From: Crenothrix polyspora
GTDB taxonomy: Bacteria > Pseudomonadota > Gammaproteobacteria > Methylococcales > Methylomonadaceae
NCBI GenBank assembly: GCA_945902915.1
Contig: CAMDNJ010000006.1
Coordinates: 1-45,975 of the forward strand
DNA length: 45,975 bases
Direction: 5' to 3'
Shown here one piece after another: positions 30,673-38,980 of the stretch. Made by a program: the position numbers and the translations under genes. How positions within the stretch are numbered: the stretch's first letter is position 1; every line of letters starts with the position of its first letter. A model generated the notes under the pieces. That model had not been told where the DNA came from and ran no database searches. It saw only the letters and a list, made by a program, of their open reading frames with translations.

Positions 30673-31527
30673 TTATTTTTGTTTCTTAAAATATTGAAAG
30701 AAATCAGAATCAGGATCTAGCAACATAACGCTAGAACTTGAAAAAGTCTTCTTGTAAGCATTCAAACTACGATAAAAAGTAAAGAAGCCTGAGTCTGCAC
30801 CATAAGCTTTGGCATAGATTTCAGCGGAAATGGCATCACCTTCACCGCGGAGTATTTCAGCATCACGAAATGAATTTGCTAAGGTAACAACGCGTTGTCT
30901 ATCGGCATCAGCACGAATTCTTTCTGCGGCTTCAGACCCTTGTGAGCGGAATTCCCTAGCGACTCGCTCGCGTTCAGCTTCCATTCTACGAAATACAGAG
31001 GTACTGACTTCTGGAGGTAAGTCGATGCGCATTACTTGAACATCAACAATTTCCATGCCCAAAGCCGCAGCAATTTCTTTAGAGTTGTTGGTTAAAATTT
31101 CGCGTATAGCGCTACGATCCGTTGATATCAGTTGTTTGATATTACGTTTACTAAACTCGCTACGGAAGGCATCTTTAATAATTTGATCTAAGCGTAAGTT
31201 TGCTTGATCTATATCACCAGCCACCGTGGTGTAAAAGGTGCTGACATTACCAATACGCCATTTAACAAAAGAATCAACGATCACGTTTTTCTTTTCGGCG
31301 GTTAAAAAGCGTTCAGGTTTCGCATCCATGGTTTGTATGCGAGCATCAAACTTTTTAACATTGTTGATAAAGGGTAACTTAAAGTGAATGCCCGGTTCGT
31401 AATCGTTTTTGACGATTTCACCGAGTCTAAACTTAATGGCTTTTTCTGTTTGATTAACGGTAAATACCGACGTCGTTATCAAAAGGAATAATGCCGCTAG
31501 ACCTAATAAAACTTTATTGACTGTCAT
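30673..31527 (-). CDS. hflC: Modulator of FtsH protease HflC
   Basis: HflC and HflK are SPFH-domain proteins that form a large cage around the FtsH protease in the inner membrane. The 284 residues begin with a signal-anchor helix (about 7-25), then the SPFH pattern NQTEKAIKFRLGEIVK, GIHFKLPFINNVKKFDARIQTM and VDSFVKWRI. A long helix with EAERERVAREFRSQG follows, and the protein ends with FFTFYRSLNAYKKTF. The start overlaps the hflK stop by 4 nt. Confidence 0.97.
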   Translation of the reverse strand: MTVNKVLLGLAALFLLITTSVFTVNQTEKAIKFRLGEIVKNDYEPGIHFKLPFINNVKKFDARIQTMDAKPERFLTAEKKNVIVDSFVKWRIGNVSTFYTTVAGDIDQANLRLDQIIKDAFRSEFSKRNIKQLISTDRSAIREILTNNSKEIAAALGMEIVDVQVMRIDLPPEVSTSVFRRMEAERERVAREFRSQGSEAAERIRADADRQRVVTLANSFRDAEILRGEGDAISAEIYAKAYGADSGFFTFYRSLNAYKKTFSSSSVMLLDPDSDFFQYFKKQK

Positions 31528-32753
31528 TGACGTCCCCTCGCTTCACGTGCACGCGCAACGGGATGCTCAATAATCTGCTCTTGAACAGCGGTTGGTTGTG
31601 ATTGAGGTTGATCGCTGCTGCTATTGGCAGATCCTGTGTAAGATACTGGCGCTGGTTGGCGCTGTGTCATCATTTTATCTAATGGTAAATAAATCATATT
31701 ATTTCCGCCTTTAACGTCGACCATGACCGTATTGGTGCCAGACAAAACAGCTTCCATAGATTCGATGTAAAGACGCTTGCGAGTTACATCTGGAGCCTTG
31801 CTATATTCAGCCAGTAGTTTTGTAAAGCGACTGGATTCCCCTTCTGCCTGAGCAATCACTTGTTCTTTATAACCTTCGGCTTCTTGCATTTTTCTGGCTG
31901 CTGCGCCTCGAGCTTTAGGGACTACATCGTTAGAGTAGGCCTCTGCTTCGTTGATCAAGCGTTGCTGATCTTCACGGGCTTTAATAGCATCTTCGAACGA
32001 GCTTTGTACTTGTTCTGGTGGTTGTGCATCTTGTAGATTGACGCTAGTGACTTGTATGCCTGATTGATAGCTATCCATAACCTCTTGGATTTCTTTCTTA
32101 ATCAGGGTCACAATTTCACTACGGCCTTCGGTTAAGACAAAGTCCATTGCGCTGCTACCGACGACTCCACGCAAAGCGCTTTCAGTCACCTGTTTTAAGG
32201 TGATGGCAGGATTCACCACATTAAAGATGAATTGTTTGGCATCTTTAACTTGATATTGAACCGCTAGCCGAACATCCACATAGTTTTCATCTTTAGTGAG
32301 CATTAACGCTTCTTTAGGAACAGAGCCGGTGGTTTGTTCACTGCCGCCACTGCGGTAACCGACTTCTATAAAGCGTTGTTGTTTTACATTGACGATATCA
32401 ACCCGTTCAATAGGGCTAGGTAAATGCCAATTTAAACCAGACTGGGTGGTGTTGATGTATTCACCAAAGCGTGTTTCGACACCATGGTTTCCTTCATCAA
32501 CGATATAAAAGCCACTTAAGCCCCAAATGGCTAATGCACCACCGGCTAAAAAGCCTAAGCTTTTCATTGAGACTCCAGAAGAAAAGGGGTTTGGCGTATC
32601 GCCATTATCTGAATCGTTATTGTTGCCACCAAGAAATTTAGTTAATTTTTCTTGTATAGAACGTATAGCTTCCTCTAAATCAGGTGGCCCTTTTTGGTCA
32701 CCTCGACCACTCCAAGGGTCTTTTTTGTCGTTGCCAGGCTCATTCCAGGACAT
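31524..32753 (-). CDS. hflK: Modulator of FtsH protease HflK
   Basis: The 409-residue partner of HflC has a glycine/proline-rich cytoplasmic N-terminus (MSWNEPGNDKKDPW), which is typical of HflK. One membrane helix (about 66-84) is followed by the SPFH domain (VETRFGEYINTTQSGLNWHLPSP, broken here only by its length) and a coiled-coil region (AYSNDVVPKARGAAARKM). The glutamine/serine-rich C-terminal tail is variable. It is downstream of hflX with a 106-bp gap and overlaps hflC. Confidence 0.97.
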   Translation of the reverse strand: MSWNEPGNDKKDPWSGRGDQKGPPDLEEAIRSIQEKLTKFLGGNNNDSDNGDTPNPFSSGVSMKSLGFLAGGALAIWGLSGFYIVDEGNHGVETRFGEYINTTQSGLNWHLPSPIERVDIVNVKQQRFIEVGYRSGGSEQTTGSVPKEALMLTKDENYVDVRLAVQYQVKDAKQFIFNVVNPAITLKQVTESALRGVVGSSAMDFVLTEGRSEIVTLIKKEIQEVMDSYQSGIQVTSVNLQDAQPPEQVQSSFEDAIKAREDQQRLINEAEAYSNDVVPKARGAAARKMQEAEGYKEQVIAQAEGESSRFTKLLAEYSKAPDVTRKRLYIESMEAVLSGTNTVMVDVKGGNNMIYLPLDKMMTQRQPAPVSYTGSANSSSDQPQSQPTAVQEQIIEHPVARAREARGRQ

Positions 32754-32859
32754 GCTTATGCTCCGTTTGGATTACTAAATTAATTATCACGCGGGATGTT
32801 AATGGGTATTCTATCTCAAATCTGTTAAAAGGCGAAAACCACAACAGACAGATTTAACG

Positions 32860-34173
32860 TTAGGACTGTTTGTTACGTCTTTTATAGTCTGGTGCTATGC
32901 TTCTGCCTACAGATATGTTTTCAGTTTTTACATCTTTTAACAGACCTAAATGTCTGGCATCAATTTCAATGACTAACTCATTTGCACCGAAGTCATCAAT
33001 ATGCTCGTTAATTAATTTTGCGCAAGTAAATAATTTTGCTCTGATGTGACCTTGGTCTGGGCGTAAATAACAACGTATTTTTTCTTTAGTCGTTGAAAAC
33101 AATTCCGCTAACACCTCAAAAAGCAATTCTAGGCCTAGGCCGGTTTCTGCAGATAACCAGACTCGAATGGCATTGCCCGATTCATCTCTATCTATATGTG
33201 GTTGAACATCATCTAATAAATCAATTTTATTATAGATTTCAATTTGCCTGACCTTGTCGGCTTCTATGTCTTCTAAGACGATATTAACTTGGTTAATAAT
33301 CTCATCTCGGTCTTCACTATGCGCATCAATGACATGCAGTAGTAAGTCAGCTTCGCTCGCTTCTTGCAGCGTAGATTTGAAAGCCGCTACCAACTCATGG
33401 GGTAAATGGCGTATAAAGCCTACCGTATCTGCCAAGATAATTTCACTGCTATTAGGTAACTGACAGCTACGTAAGGTTGGATCTAGCGTGGCAAATAGCT
33501 GATCTGCCGTGTAAATGTCAGCACCAGTCAGCGCATTAAAAAGCGTGGATTTCCCCGCATTGGTATAACCCACCAATGAAATAGAGGGGATTTCAGCTTT
33601 TTTACGTTTACTGCGACCTTGATGCCTTTGCTTGTCTACTTTATCTAGGCGTTGCTGAATTTGTTTAATGCGTAAGCCTAATAAGCGTCGATCAGTTTCC
33701 AACTGAGTTTCGCCAGGACCACGTAGGCCAATACCGCCTTTTTGGCGCTCTAAATGCGTCCAGCCTCTGACTAATCGTGTTGATAAATGTTTAAGTTGTG
33801 CCAGCTCAACCTGAAGTTTACCTTCAAAAGATTGTGCGCGTTGCGCAAATATATCGAGTATCAAGCCATTTCTGTCAACTACACGAACACCTAGGGCTTC
33901 TTCGAGATTTCTTTCTTGACTGGGTGCTAGCGGATGATTAAACAAAACTACGTCAGCTTCATAGCTTTCAATAGCTTCTTTAAGCTCTTCTAATTTACCT
34001 TTGCCGACAAAATATCTGGAATCGGGGCGTTTGCGACTGCCAGTGATGACAAAAACAGGGTCAGTTCCGGCTGATTTAGCCAGCTCTTTTAATTCTAAAA
34101 GATCTTCCTGGCCATGACGAAAAGTAAGATGAACAAGTATGGCGCGTTCACCTGAATCGGGACGATCAAACAA
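32860..34173 (-). CDS. hflX: Ribosome-associated GTPase HflX
   Basis: HflX is a GTPase that splits stalled or hibernating 70S ribosomes, notably under heat stress. The 437 residues comprise an N-terminal nucleotide-binding-like domain, a coiled linker with the glycine-rich GGIGLRGPGETQLETDRR and the GTPase domain. G1 is GYTNAGKST (202-210), G3 is DTVGFI and G4 is NKID. It lies 54 bp after hfq on the same strand, the usual hfq-hflX-hflK-hflC arrangement. Confidence 0.98.
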   Translation of the reverse strand: MFDRPDSGERAILVHLTFRHGQEDLLELKELAKSAGTDPVFVITGSRKRPDSRYFVGKGKLEELKEAIESYEADVVLFNHPLAPSQERNLEEALGVRVVDRNGLILDIFAQRAQSFEGKLQVELAQLKHLSTRLVRGWTHLERQKGGIGLRGPGETQLETDRRLLGLRIKQIQQRLDKVDKQRHQGRSKRKKAEIPSISLVGYTNAGKSTLFNALTGADIYTADQLFATLDPTLRSCQLPNSSEIILADTVGFIRHLPHELVAAFKSTLQEASEADLLLHVIDAHSEDRDEIINQVNIVLEDIEADKVRQIEIYNKIDLLDDVQPHIDRDESGNAIRVWLSAETGLGLELLFEVLAELFSTTKEKIRCYLRPDQGHIRAKLFTCAKLINEHIDDFGANELVIEIDARHLGLLKDVKTENISVGRSIAPDYKRRNKQS

Positions 34174-34227
34174 TAAAATACTCCATGAAGGTAAGGGGGT
34201 TGAGGTGCTTAGGCGATCTGCAAATTA

Positions 34228-34467
34228 TTATTCTTCGACGATCTCGTCATCGCGTGTCATTTTGACGGCTTTGCTGGGGACTATTGTGGAGATGGCATGT
34301 TTATAAACCATTTGACTGATGGTGTTTTTCAGCATGATGACATACTGATCAAATGAGTCGACTTTTCCTTGTAGTTTTATACCATTAACCAGAAAAATTG
34401 ACACAGGGGTATGTTCTTTTCTGAGGGTATTCAGGAAATTATCCTGTAAGTTTTGACCTTTTGTCAT
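34228..34467 (-). CDS. hfq: RNA chaperone Hfq
   Basis: A hexameric Sm-like protein that pairs small RNAs with mRNAs. The start is set at 34467 (79 residues, [13 protein letters not shown]), with AAGGA upstream. The open frame continues 20 codons further but without family similarity. The Sm1 motif includes [19 protein letters not shown]. The Sm2 motif is [11 protein letters not shown], whose YKH residues line the RNA-binding pore. The C-terminal tail is short, as in many non-enteric Hfq proteins. In most relatives miaA precedes hfq; here ygfX does. Confidence 0.98.
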   Translation of the reverse strand: MTKGQNLQDNFLNTLRKEHTPVSIFLVNGIKLQGKVDSFDQYVIMLKNTISQMVYKHAISTIVPSKAVKMTRDDEIVEE

Positions 34468-34594
34468 CCGACTTTTCCTTATTATTCTATTTAAATGCTT
34501 CTTAAGATAACTGCAATTACCGGTCAATTCAAATTAAACTGGAGATCATAGTTTCTGTTGACCTTATTCTATCAATAGTTAGGCTGAATCGTTG

Positions 34595-35038
34595 CTATTT
34601 AATATGAGTTATTTTTAATTTAACGATTAGATGTCGATAATCTTCATCGGCTAGTGCATCATTTAATATCAAGCGAGTTTGTTTAAGCCGTGTACCTAGA
34701 AAATGAGGCTGTGAGTTGTCTTTATAATGTAAGAAAATGGCAAAGGCTGTGACGACAGTAGAGTTTAAAATTTCAATTGAAACTAAGTCGCGGTCTTTTG
34801 ATATTTGCCAGCCTAAGTTTTCAGTATATTTAATAGAGTAAGGTTTATTTTTTAAGCGCTTTAATGTAAACCAAGCCTTTAGAGAAATGGCGGTAATGAG
34901 TGCTAATTTAAACCCTATATCGAGGTCATTAGCCATACTGGCAGCTAAAGCTAAGACATGAATTAAAATGATCATCAGCTTTAAGCGCTGAGAAGGCTTA
35001 ACGGCTAGTAATAAGGCGGGTTCAGAGTGTTGGAACAT
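34595..35038 (-). CDS. YgfX/CptA-family membrane protein
   Basis: The 147-residue protein carries a short N-terminal motif (LLLAVKPSQRLK), two adjacent hydrophobic helices (about 20-55) and a small C-terminal domain with LGWQISKDRD and FLGTRLKQTR, the layout of the YgfX (CptA) family. E. coli YgfX was described as a membrane toxin acting on cytoskeletal proteins. The gene is normally beside sdhE and divergent from ygfZ. Here ygfZ is divergent as expected, which supports the call, but no sdhE-like frame is present between them. Confidence 0.78.
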   Translation of the reverse strand: MFQHSEPALLLAVKPSQRLKLMIILIHVLALAASMANDLDIGFKLALITAISLKAWFTLKRLKNKPYSIKYTENLGWQISKDRDLVSIEILNSTVVTAFAIFLHYKDNSQPHFLGTRLKQTRLILNDALADEDYRHLIVKLKITHIK

Positions 35039-35128
35039 AGTTTAGATTTCAAGGTTAATCTAATTACGTTGAAAGTGCTGTTGGGCGGTATGCATTTCGA
35101 AACCCAACATTATAATGACGCTAAGTGG

Positions 35129-35185
35129 CTTGGAGTGCTGAGCTTCAGCTATTGTGTGAAAACAGCTGAAGCTATTTTACTCCAA
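35129..35185. repeat. R2 palindromic element, copy c
   Basis: Outer arms CTTGGAGT (35129-35136) and ACTCCAA enclose two imperfect hairpins with the AGCT-NN-AGCT core (AGCTTCAGCT and AGCTGAAGCT). It occupies the ygfX-ygfZ divergent gap and is preceded by about 90 bp with no gene. Confidence 0.8.
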
Positions 35186-35276
35186 ACATCATTGCCCGGC
35201 GCAAATGAGCCGGTTTTCGCCTCTGATCTTAAGTTGCTATATAATCAACAACAAATTTAAAACCGACGTAGCTATT

Positions 35277-36284
35277 ATGAATCCCAACTGGAAAAACTTT
35301 CTACTCAGTCAACTAGCGCAATTTTCAGGCGATACCACGATTACCTTCGCACCTAGTTTAGCGCATAACGACAAAGTACTCTGTCCTGTATTGCATTTAG
35401 GTGTGCTGACGGTGAGTGGTGCCGATGCCGGTCGCTTATTACAGGGACAAATAAGCTGTGATGTGCATGAACTGACAGAAACGAAGAGTAGTTTAGGTGC
35501 TTTATGTAATCCTAAGGGCAGGGTGATAACGACTTTTCTATTGATTAAAAAGGCAGATGTCTTTTTAATGATTTTACCCAACGCTTTGTTGGAAGTGGTC
35601 AAAAAAAGATTACAGATGTATGTCTTAAGATCGGCGGTTAGCATAACGGATAGCAGCGAGCACTATTGTCTGCTGGGTTTAAGTTCCTCTGCCTTAGCCA
35701 CTGAAGCTTTCCTGTATACGACTCAGCGACAAGACGTTATCAGCATTCAATTCTCTGCCACGCAAAATCGGCAGTTAGTGATAGCGGAGACCGAGATGGC
35801 GATAGCCTCTTGGTCAGAGCAACTTGCGACTGGCTATCAAACTGAAAACTCCGAATATTGGCGTTATCTCGATCTGCTAGACGGTATTCCTTGGCTGAGC
35901 GATGAGACCTCTGAAGAATTTATACCGCAGATGCTTAATTTAGAACAGTTAGGCGGTATTAGTTTTACTAAAGGCTGTTATACCGGTCAGGAAATTGTTG
36001 CTCGTACGCATTATTTAGGTAAAGCAAAGAGAGCTCTATTCTTGGCGGAATCTGAGCTGCCTAAGGCGCCGTTGCCTAATGATATCATCATCGATGACAC
36101 AACTGATGATGCCCAGCCTATTGGTCGAGTGTTGCAAGCCCAGTATTCTGGTGCGCGTTATCAGTCTGAGCATGACCTATGCAAGCTATTGCTGGTATTG
36201 CCGGTGGCTGATGAGGGTATCGTTCATCTGAAACTACAAGACGCGCCAGAGTTTCCAATTACTATTAACAGGAGTTGGCTATGA
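35277..36284 (+). CDS. ygfZ: Folate-binding Fe-S cluster repair protein YgfZ
   Basis: YgfZ belongs to the aminomethyltransferase-like family, binds tetrahydrofolate and helps maintain certain Fe-S enzymes such as MiaB. The ATG at 35277 (335 residues) begins MNPNWKNFLL; the frame stays open upstream without similarity. The diagnostic motif KGCYTGQE, with its essential cysteine, is followed by IVARTHYLGKAKR. The N-terminal LTVSGADAGRLLQGQISCDV and GRVITTFLLI are also typical. The stop codon overlaps the ATG of ctaA (ATGA). Confidence 0.95.
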   Translation: MNPNWKNFLLSQLAQFSGDTTITFAPSLAHNDKVLCPVLHLGVLTVSGADAGRLLQGQISCDVHELTETKSSLGALCNPKGRVITTFLLIKKADVFLMILPNALLEVVKKRLQMYVLRSAVSITDSSEHYCLLGLSSSALATEAFLYTTQRQDVISIQFSATQNRQLVIAETEMAIASWSEQLATGYQTENSEYWRYLDLLDGIPWLSDETSEEFIPQMLNLEQLGGISFTKGCYTGQEIVARTHYLGKAKRALFLAESELPKAPLPNDIIIDDTTDDAQPIGRVLQAQYSGARYQSEHDLCKLLLVLPVADEGIVHLKLQDAPEFPITINRSWL

Positions 36285-37246
36285 ATACTGCCGCGGGTTT
36301 AGCGTTTCGTCGTTTAGGCATGATCACCATTTTAGCAGTGTATTGCGTGATACTGGCCGGAGGTATCGTTAGGGCTTCTGGTGCGGGTATGGGCTGTCCT
36401 GATTGGCCTACTTGTTTTGGACAATGGATACCGCCAACCGAGGAAGCGCAGTTGCCGCCTAATTACCATGAGCTTTATGCGCAGCGCGGCTACGAGAATA
36501 CGCAATTTAATGCAGTAAAAACCTGGACCGAATATACCAATCGCTTACTTGGAGTGACTATCGGTTTTTTGATTTTTTTAACGGCTTGGTCTTCACGGAT
36601 TTATCGTAAAACAGATAAGCCCATTTTTTATCTTTCGCTTAGCAGTTTCTTTCTAGTGGGCTTTCAAGGCTGGCTAGGCGCGCATGTGGTGTCTAGTAAT
36701 CTAAAGCCTTATATGATTACGGCGCATATGTTGTTGGCCTTAGTGATTGTCGCCTTATTGATTTATACCATTGCCAGATCGCAACAGGACTCCTTGCGTC
36801 AGCTTAGTGCCGGCGACTTGCCCAAAAAGTTTAAGACGGTTTTATGGCTGGCGATGCTCATGACCTTGGTGCAAATCGCTATGGGCACGCAGGTGAGAGA
36901 AGCGGTTGATGTGATTGCCCATGCCAATATCGACAGGCAATTTTGGCGTGATGACTTTCCGATTATCTTTTATATCCATCGGTCTTTTTCATCCATCATT
37001 CTATTAACCAATCTATGGTTAGCTCGCAAACTTTATCTAGCGGTTGATAAAAACAGCCTATTGTTTCGTACCGGTTTTGCCTTGCTGGCTTTGGTGGTTT
37101 TAGCCATCCTAGCCGGTATTAGTTTAGATCGCTTAGGCGTGCCAGCGCTAGTTCAGCCATTGCATTTGTTATTGGCGAGCTTGATATATGGCGTGCAATT
37201 TTTTCTTTATCGGTGTGTGAGTTACGCTAACAAACCATTAGCGTAG
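36281..37246 (+). CDS. ctaA: Heme A synthase (COX15/CtaA family)
   Basis: CtaA oxidises the C8 methyl of heme O to make heme A for cytochrome c oxidase. The ATG at 36281 (321 residues) has AGGAG 6 nt upstream and overlaps the ygfZ stop. The eight-helix membrane protein carries the family marker RASGAGMGCPDWPTCFGQW with its cysteine pair. It also has the conserved WTEYTNRLLG, the histidines in TAHMLLALVI, IHRSFSSI and QPLHLLLASLIYG that ligate heme. No ctaB or oxidase structural genes are in the window, so this is a detached copy of the pathway. Confidence 0.94.
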   Translation: MNTAAGLAFRRLGMITILAVYCVILAGGIVRASGAGMGCPDWPTCFGQWIPPTEEAQLPPNYHELYAQRGYENTQFNAVKTWTEYTNRLLGVTIGFLIFLTAWSSRIYRKTDKPIFYLSLSSFFLVGFQGWLGAHVVSSNLKPYMITAHMLLALVIVALLIYTIARSQQDSLRQLSAGDLPKKFKTVLWLAMLMTLVQIAMGTQVREAVDVIAHANIDRQFWRDDFPIIFYIHRSFSSIILLTNLWLARKLYLAVDKNSLLFRTGFALLALVVLAILAGISLDRLGVPALVQPLHLLLASLIYGVQFFLYRCVSYANKPLA

Positions 37247-37254
37247 TTGGAATG

Positions 37255-37334
37255 TATAGGATGTGCTGAACGATAGTGAAGCGCATCAATTACGCTACAT
37301 AGATGATGCGCTTCGTTCCTCAGCACATCCTATA
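37255..37334. repeat. R4 nested palindrome, copy b
   Basis: Outer arms TATAGGATGTGCTGA and TCAGCACATCCTATA enclose GAAGCGCATC/GATGCGCTTC. The element lies between the convergent ctaA and aminotransferase genes, where it could end transcription from both sides. Outer and inner arms match copy a, while the loop differs. Confidence 0.9.
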
Positions 37335-37389
37335 GTCTTGCTTTAGTTACATCGTAGGGGCGAATTGCATTCGCCCTATTGAAAGAATA

Positions 37390-38571
37390 TTAAATAGCCT
37401 GCTTAATTCGCGCTAAAGCATTTTCCAAATTAGCCATGCTAGTCGCTATAGAAATTCTTATATGACCTTCGGTGCCAAAGGCTGAGCCTGGCACTAACGC
37501 CACGCCGGCTTTTTCGATTAAGTAATCGGAAAATTCCAAATCGTTGTTTATGCCATCCAAACCGGCGATGAGTTTTTCTATGTTGGGGAAGACATAAAAA
37601 GTACCGTCGGTTTCTAAGCACTCAACACCTTCGATGCTGTTCAGTTCAGCAACTACGTAATCATGACGTTTTTTAAACTCCACGCACATATTGCTGATAA
37701 AGCTTTGGTCACCCGTTAAAGCCTCTTCGGCAGCATATTGTGAAATCGAAGTAGGATTAGAGGTGCTCTGTGATTGTATGGTGCACATAGCTTCAATCAA
37801 GTCAGCAGGGCCTGCGGCATAACCAATACGCCAACCGGTCATAGAATAGGCTTTAGAGACACCATTCATCACCACGGTACGCTCATAAAATTCAGGATGT
37901 GCGTTTAAGATATTAACAAACGAACCTTGATTCCATAAGATATGTTCGTACATATCATCTGTTGCGATAATGATCTTAGGAAAATCAGCTAACACATCAC
38001 CCAGCGCTTTAAGCTCTTCTAAGCTATAAGCCACGCCTGAAGGATTAGAAGGACTATTAATAAAGATTAACCGGGTTTTGTCGGTAATGGCTGCACGTAA
38101 TTGTGCAGGTGACATTTTAAAATGCTGCGCCTGAGTGGTTTCGACAATAACGGGAACACCGTCTGCCAACAACACCATATCGGGATAAGATACCCAGAAA
38201 GGCGCAGGAATAATAACTTCGTCACCAGCATTTAATAAGGCTTGGGTAAGATTGTAAGAACTTTGTTTGCCGCCACAGGAGACTAGAATTTGTTTAGGTT
38301 GATAATCTAGGCCATTGTCCTGCTTAAATTTTGCGATAATGGCTTTCTTTAAGCTAGCCGTGCCATCGACGGCGGTATATTTAGTAAAACCGCTATCCAT
38401 AGCCTTAACAGCAGCGGCTTTAATATGGTCTGGAGTATCAAAATCGGGTTCACCTGCACCTAAACCGATAATATCTTTGCCGGCAGCACGCATTTGAGCG
38501 GCTCTGGCAGTAATGGCTAAGGTAGGAGACGGTTTAACGGCGAGTACTCTATTAGAAAGTGTGATGCTCAT
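37390..38571 (-). CDS. PLP-dependent class I aminotransferase (aspartate aminotransferase type Ib)
   Basis: The 393-residue cytoplasmic enzyme has the fold-type I pattern: N-terminal RVLAVKPSPTLAITARAA, then GLGAGEPDFDTP, and SPSNPSG with the cofactor-binding asparagine. The PLP lysine is K240 in GVSKAYSMTGWRIGY, and the substrate arginine is in IRISIATS. The subfamily Ib signature KYTAVDGTASLK is typical of aspartate (sometimes aspartate/prephenate) aminotransferases. It likely interconverts aspartate and 2-oxoglutarate with oxaloacetate and glutamate. It converges on ctaA. Confidence 0.95.
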   Translation of the reverse strand: MSITLSNRVLAVKPSPTLAITARAAQMRAAGKDIIGLGAGEPDFDTPDHIKAAAVKAMDSGFTKYTAVDGTASLKKAIIAKFKQDNGLDYQPKQILVSCGGKQSSYNLTQALLNAGDEVIIPAPFWVSYPDMVLLADGVPVIVETTQAQHFKMSPAQLRAAITDKTRLIFINSPSNPSGVAYSLEELKALGDVLADFPKIIIATDDMYEHILWNQGSFVNILNAHPEFYERTVVMNGVSKAYSMTGWRIGYAAGPADLIEAMCTIQSQSTSNPTSISQYAAEEALTGDQSFISNMCVEFKKRHDYVVAELNSIEGVECLETDGTFYVFPNIEKLIAGLDGINNDLEFSDYLIEKAGVALVPGSAFGTEGHIRISIATSMANLENALARIKQAI

Positions 38572-38717
38572 GTTCTACTGGATAAGATTAGGGATGAAAT
38601 TGCTGGCAATTATACGCTATGTGCAGGCGTGCTAAAAACCTGATGTTAAAAAATGATTGACTCAGGGTTTTATCGTTCTCGTGCAGGGCGTCACTACTCA
38701 CAGTTAAGTCGTTAGTT

Positions 38718-38755
38718 GCTTGGAGTAAAACAGCTGAAGCTGTTTTACTCCAAGC
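38718..38755. repeat. R2 palindromic element, copy d (single perfect 18-bp-arm hairpin)
   Basis: GCTTGGAGTAAAACAGCT (38718-38735) and its perfect reverse complement (38738-38755) are separated only by GA. This is the simplest R2 form, with the outer arms fused to one hairpin. It is the first half of the duplicated block described below. Confidence 0.92.
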
Positions 38756-38980
38756 ACCGTTATGTGATTGAGAAAATAAGTGAAGAAACAATTTAAACCT
38801 GATGCCGGTCGGGGTTTGCAACCCCGACCGAAACGTTTGGATGTTTCAATAGTTTTCGTACGTTAAACGTTAAGTACGGGGTTGCAAACCACGTCCCGCG
38901 TGGTGTTTAAAACAGCTGAAGCTGTTTTACTCCAGGCACCGTTATGTGATTGAGAAATTAAGTGAAGAAACAATTTAAAC
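38727..38980. repeat. 72-bp direct duplication spanning the uvrB start codon
   Basis: Positions 38727-38798 and 38909-38980 are identical at 70 of 72 bases. The differences are A/G in CCAAGC versus CCAGGC and A/T in GAAAATAAG versus GAAATTAAG. Each copy holds the right part of an R2 repeat, the sequence GTTATGTGATTGAG and the first codons of uvrB. The upstream copy would start a 28-codon peptide (MKKQFKPDAGRG...) that stops after an inverted R1 element. Confidence 0.93.
38801..38903. repeat. R1 repeat, copy b (inverted)
   Basis: In reverse orientation to the other copies, it starts GCCGGTCGGGGTTTGCAACC, passes through AAACGTTTGGATG and GTTAAACGTTAAG, and ends with CGGGGTTGCAAACCACGTCCCG. It lies between the two copies of the 72-bp duplication in front of uvrB. 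Confidence 0.8.

Noticed and set aside
32817-32859. Inverted repeat AAATCTG/CAGATTT after hflX
   Set aside because: Only 7 bp of stem and no T tract in the hflX direction; too weak to call a terminator.
35027-35260. Possible sdhE gene between ygfX and ygfZ
   Set aside because: The 77-codon frame overlaps the ygfX start and the R2 repeat and lacks the RGxxE motif and helical pattern of SdhE.
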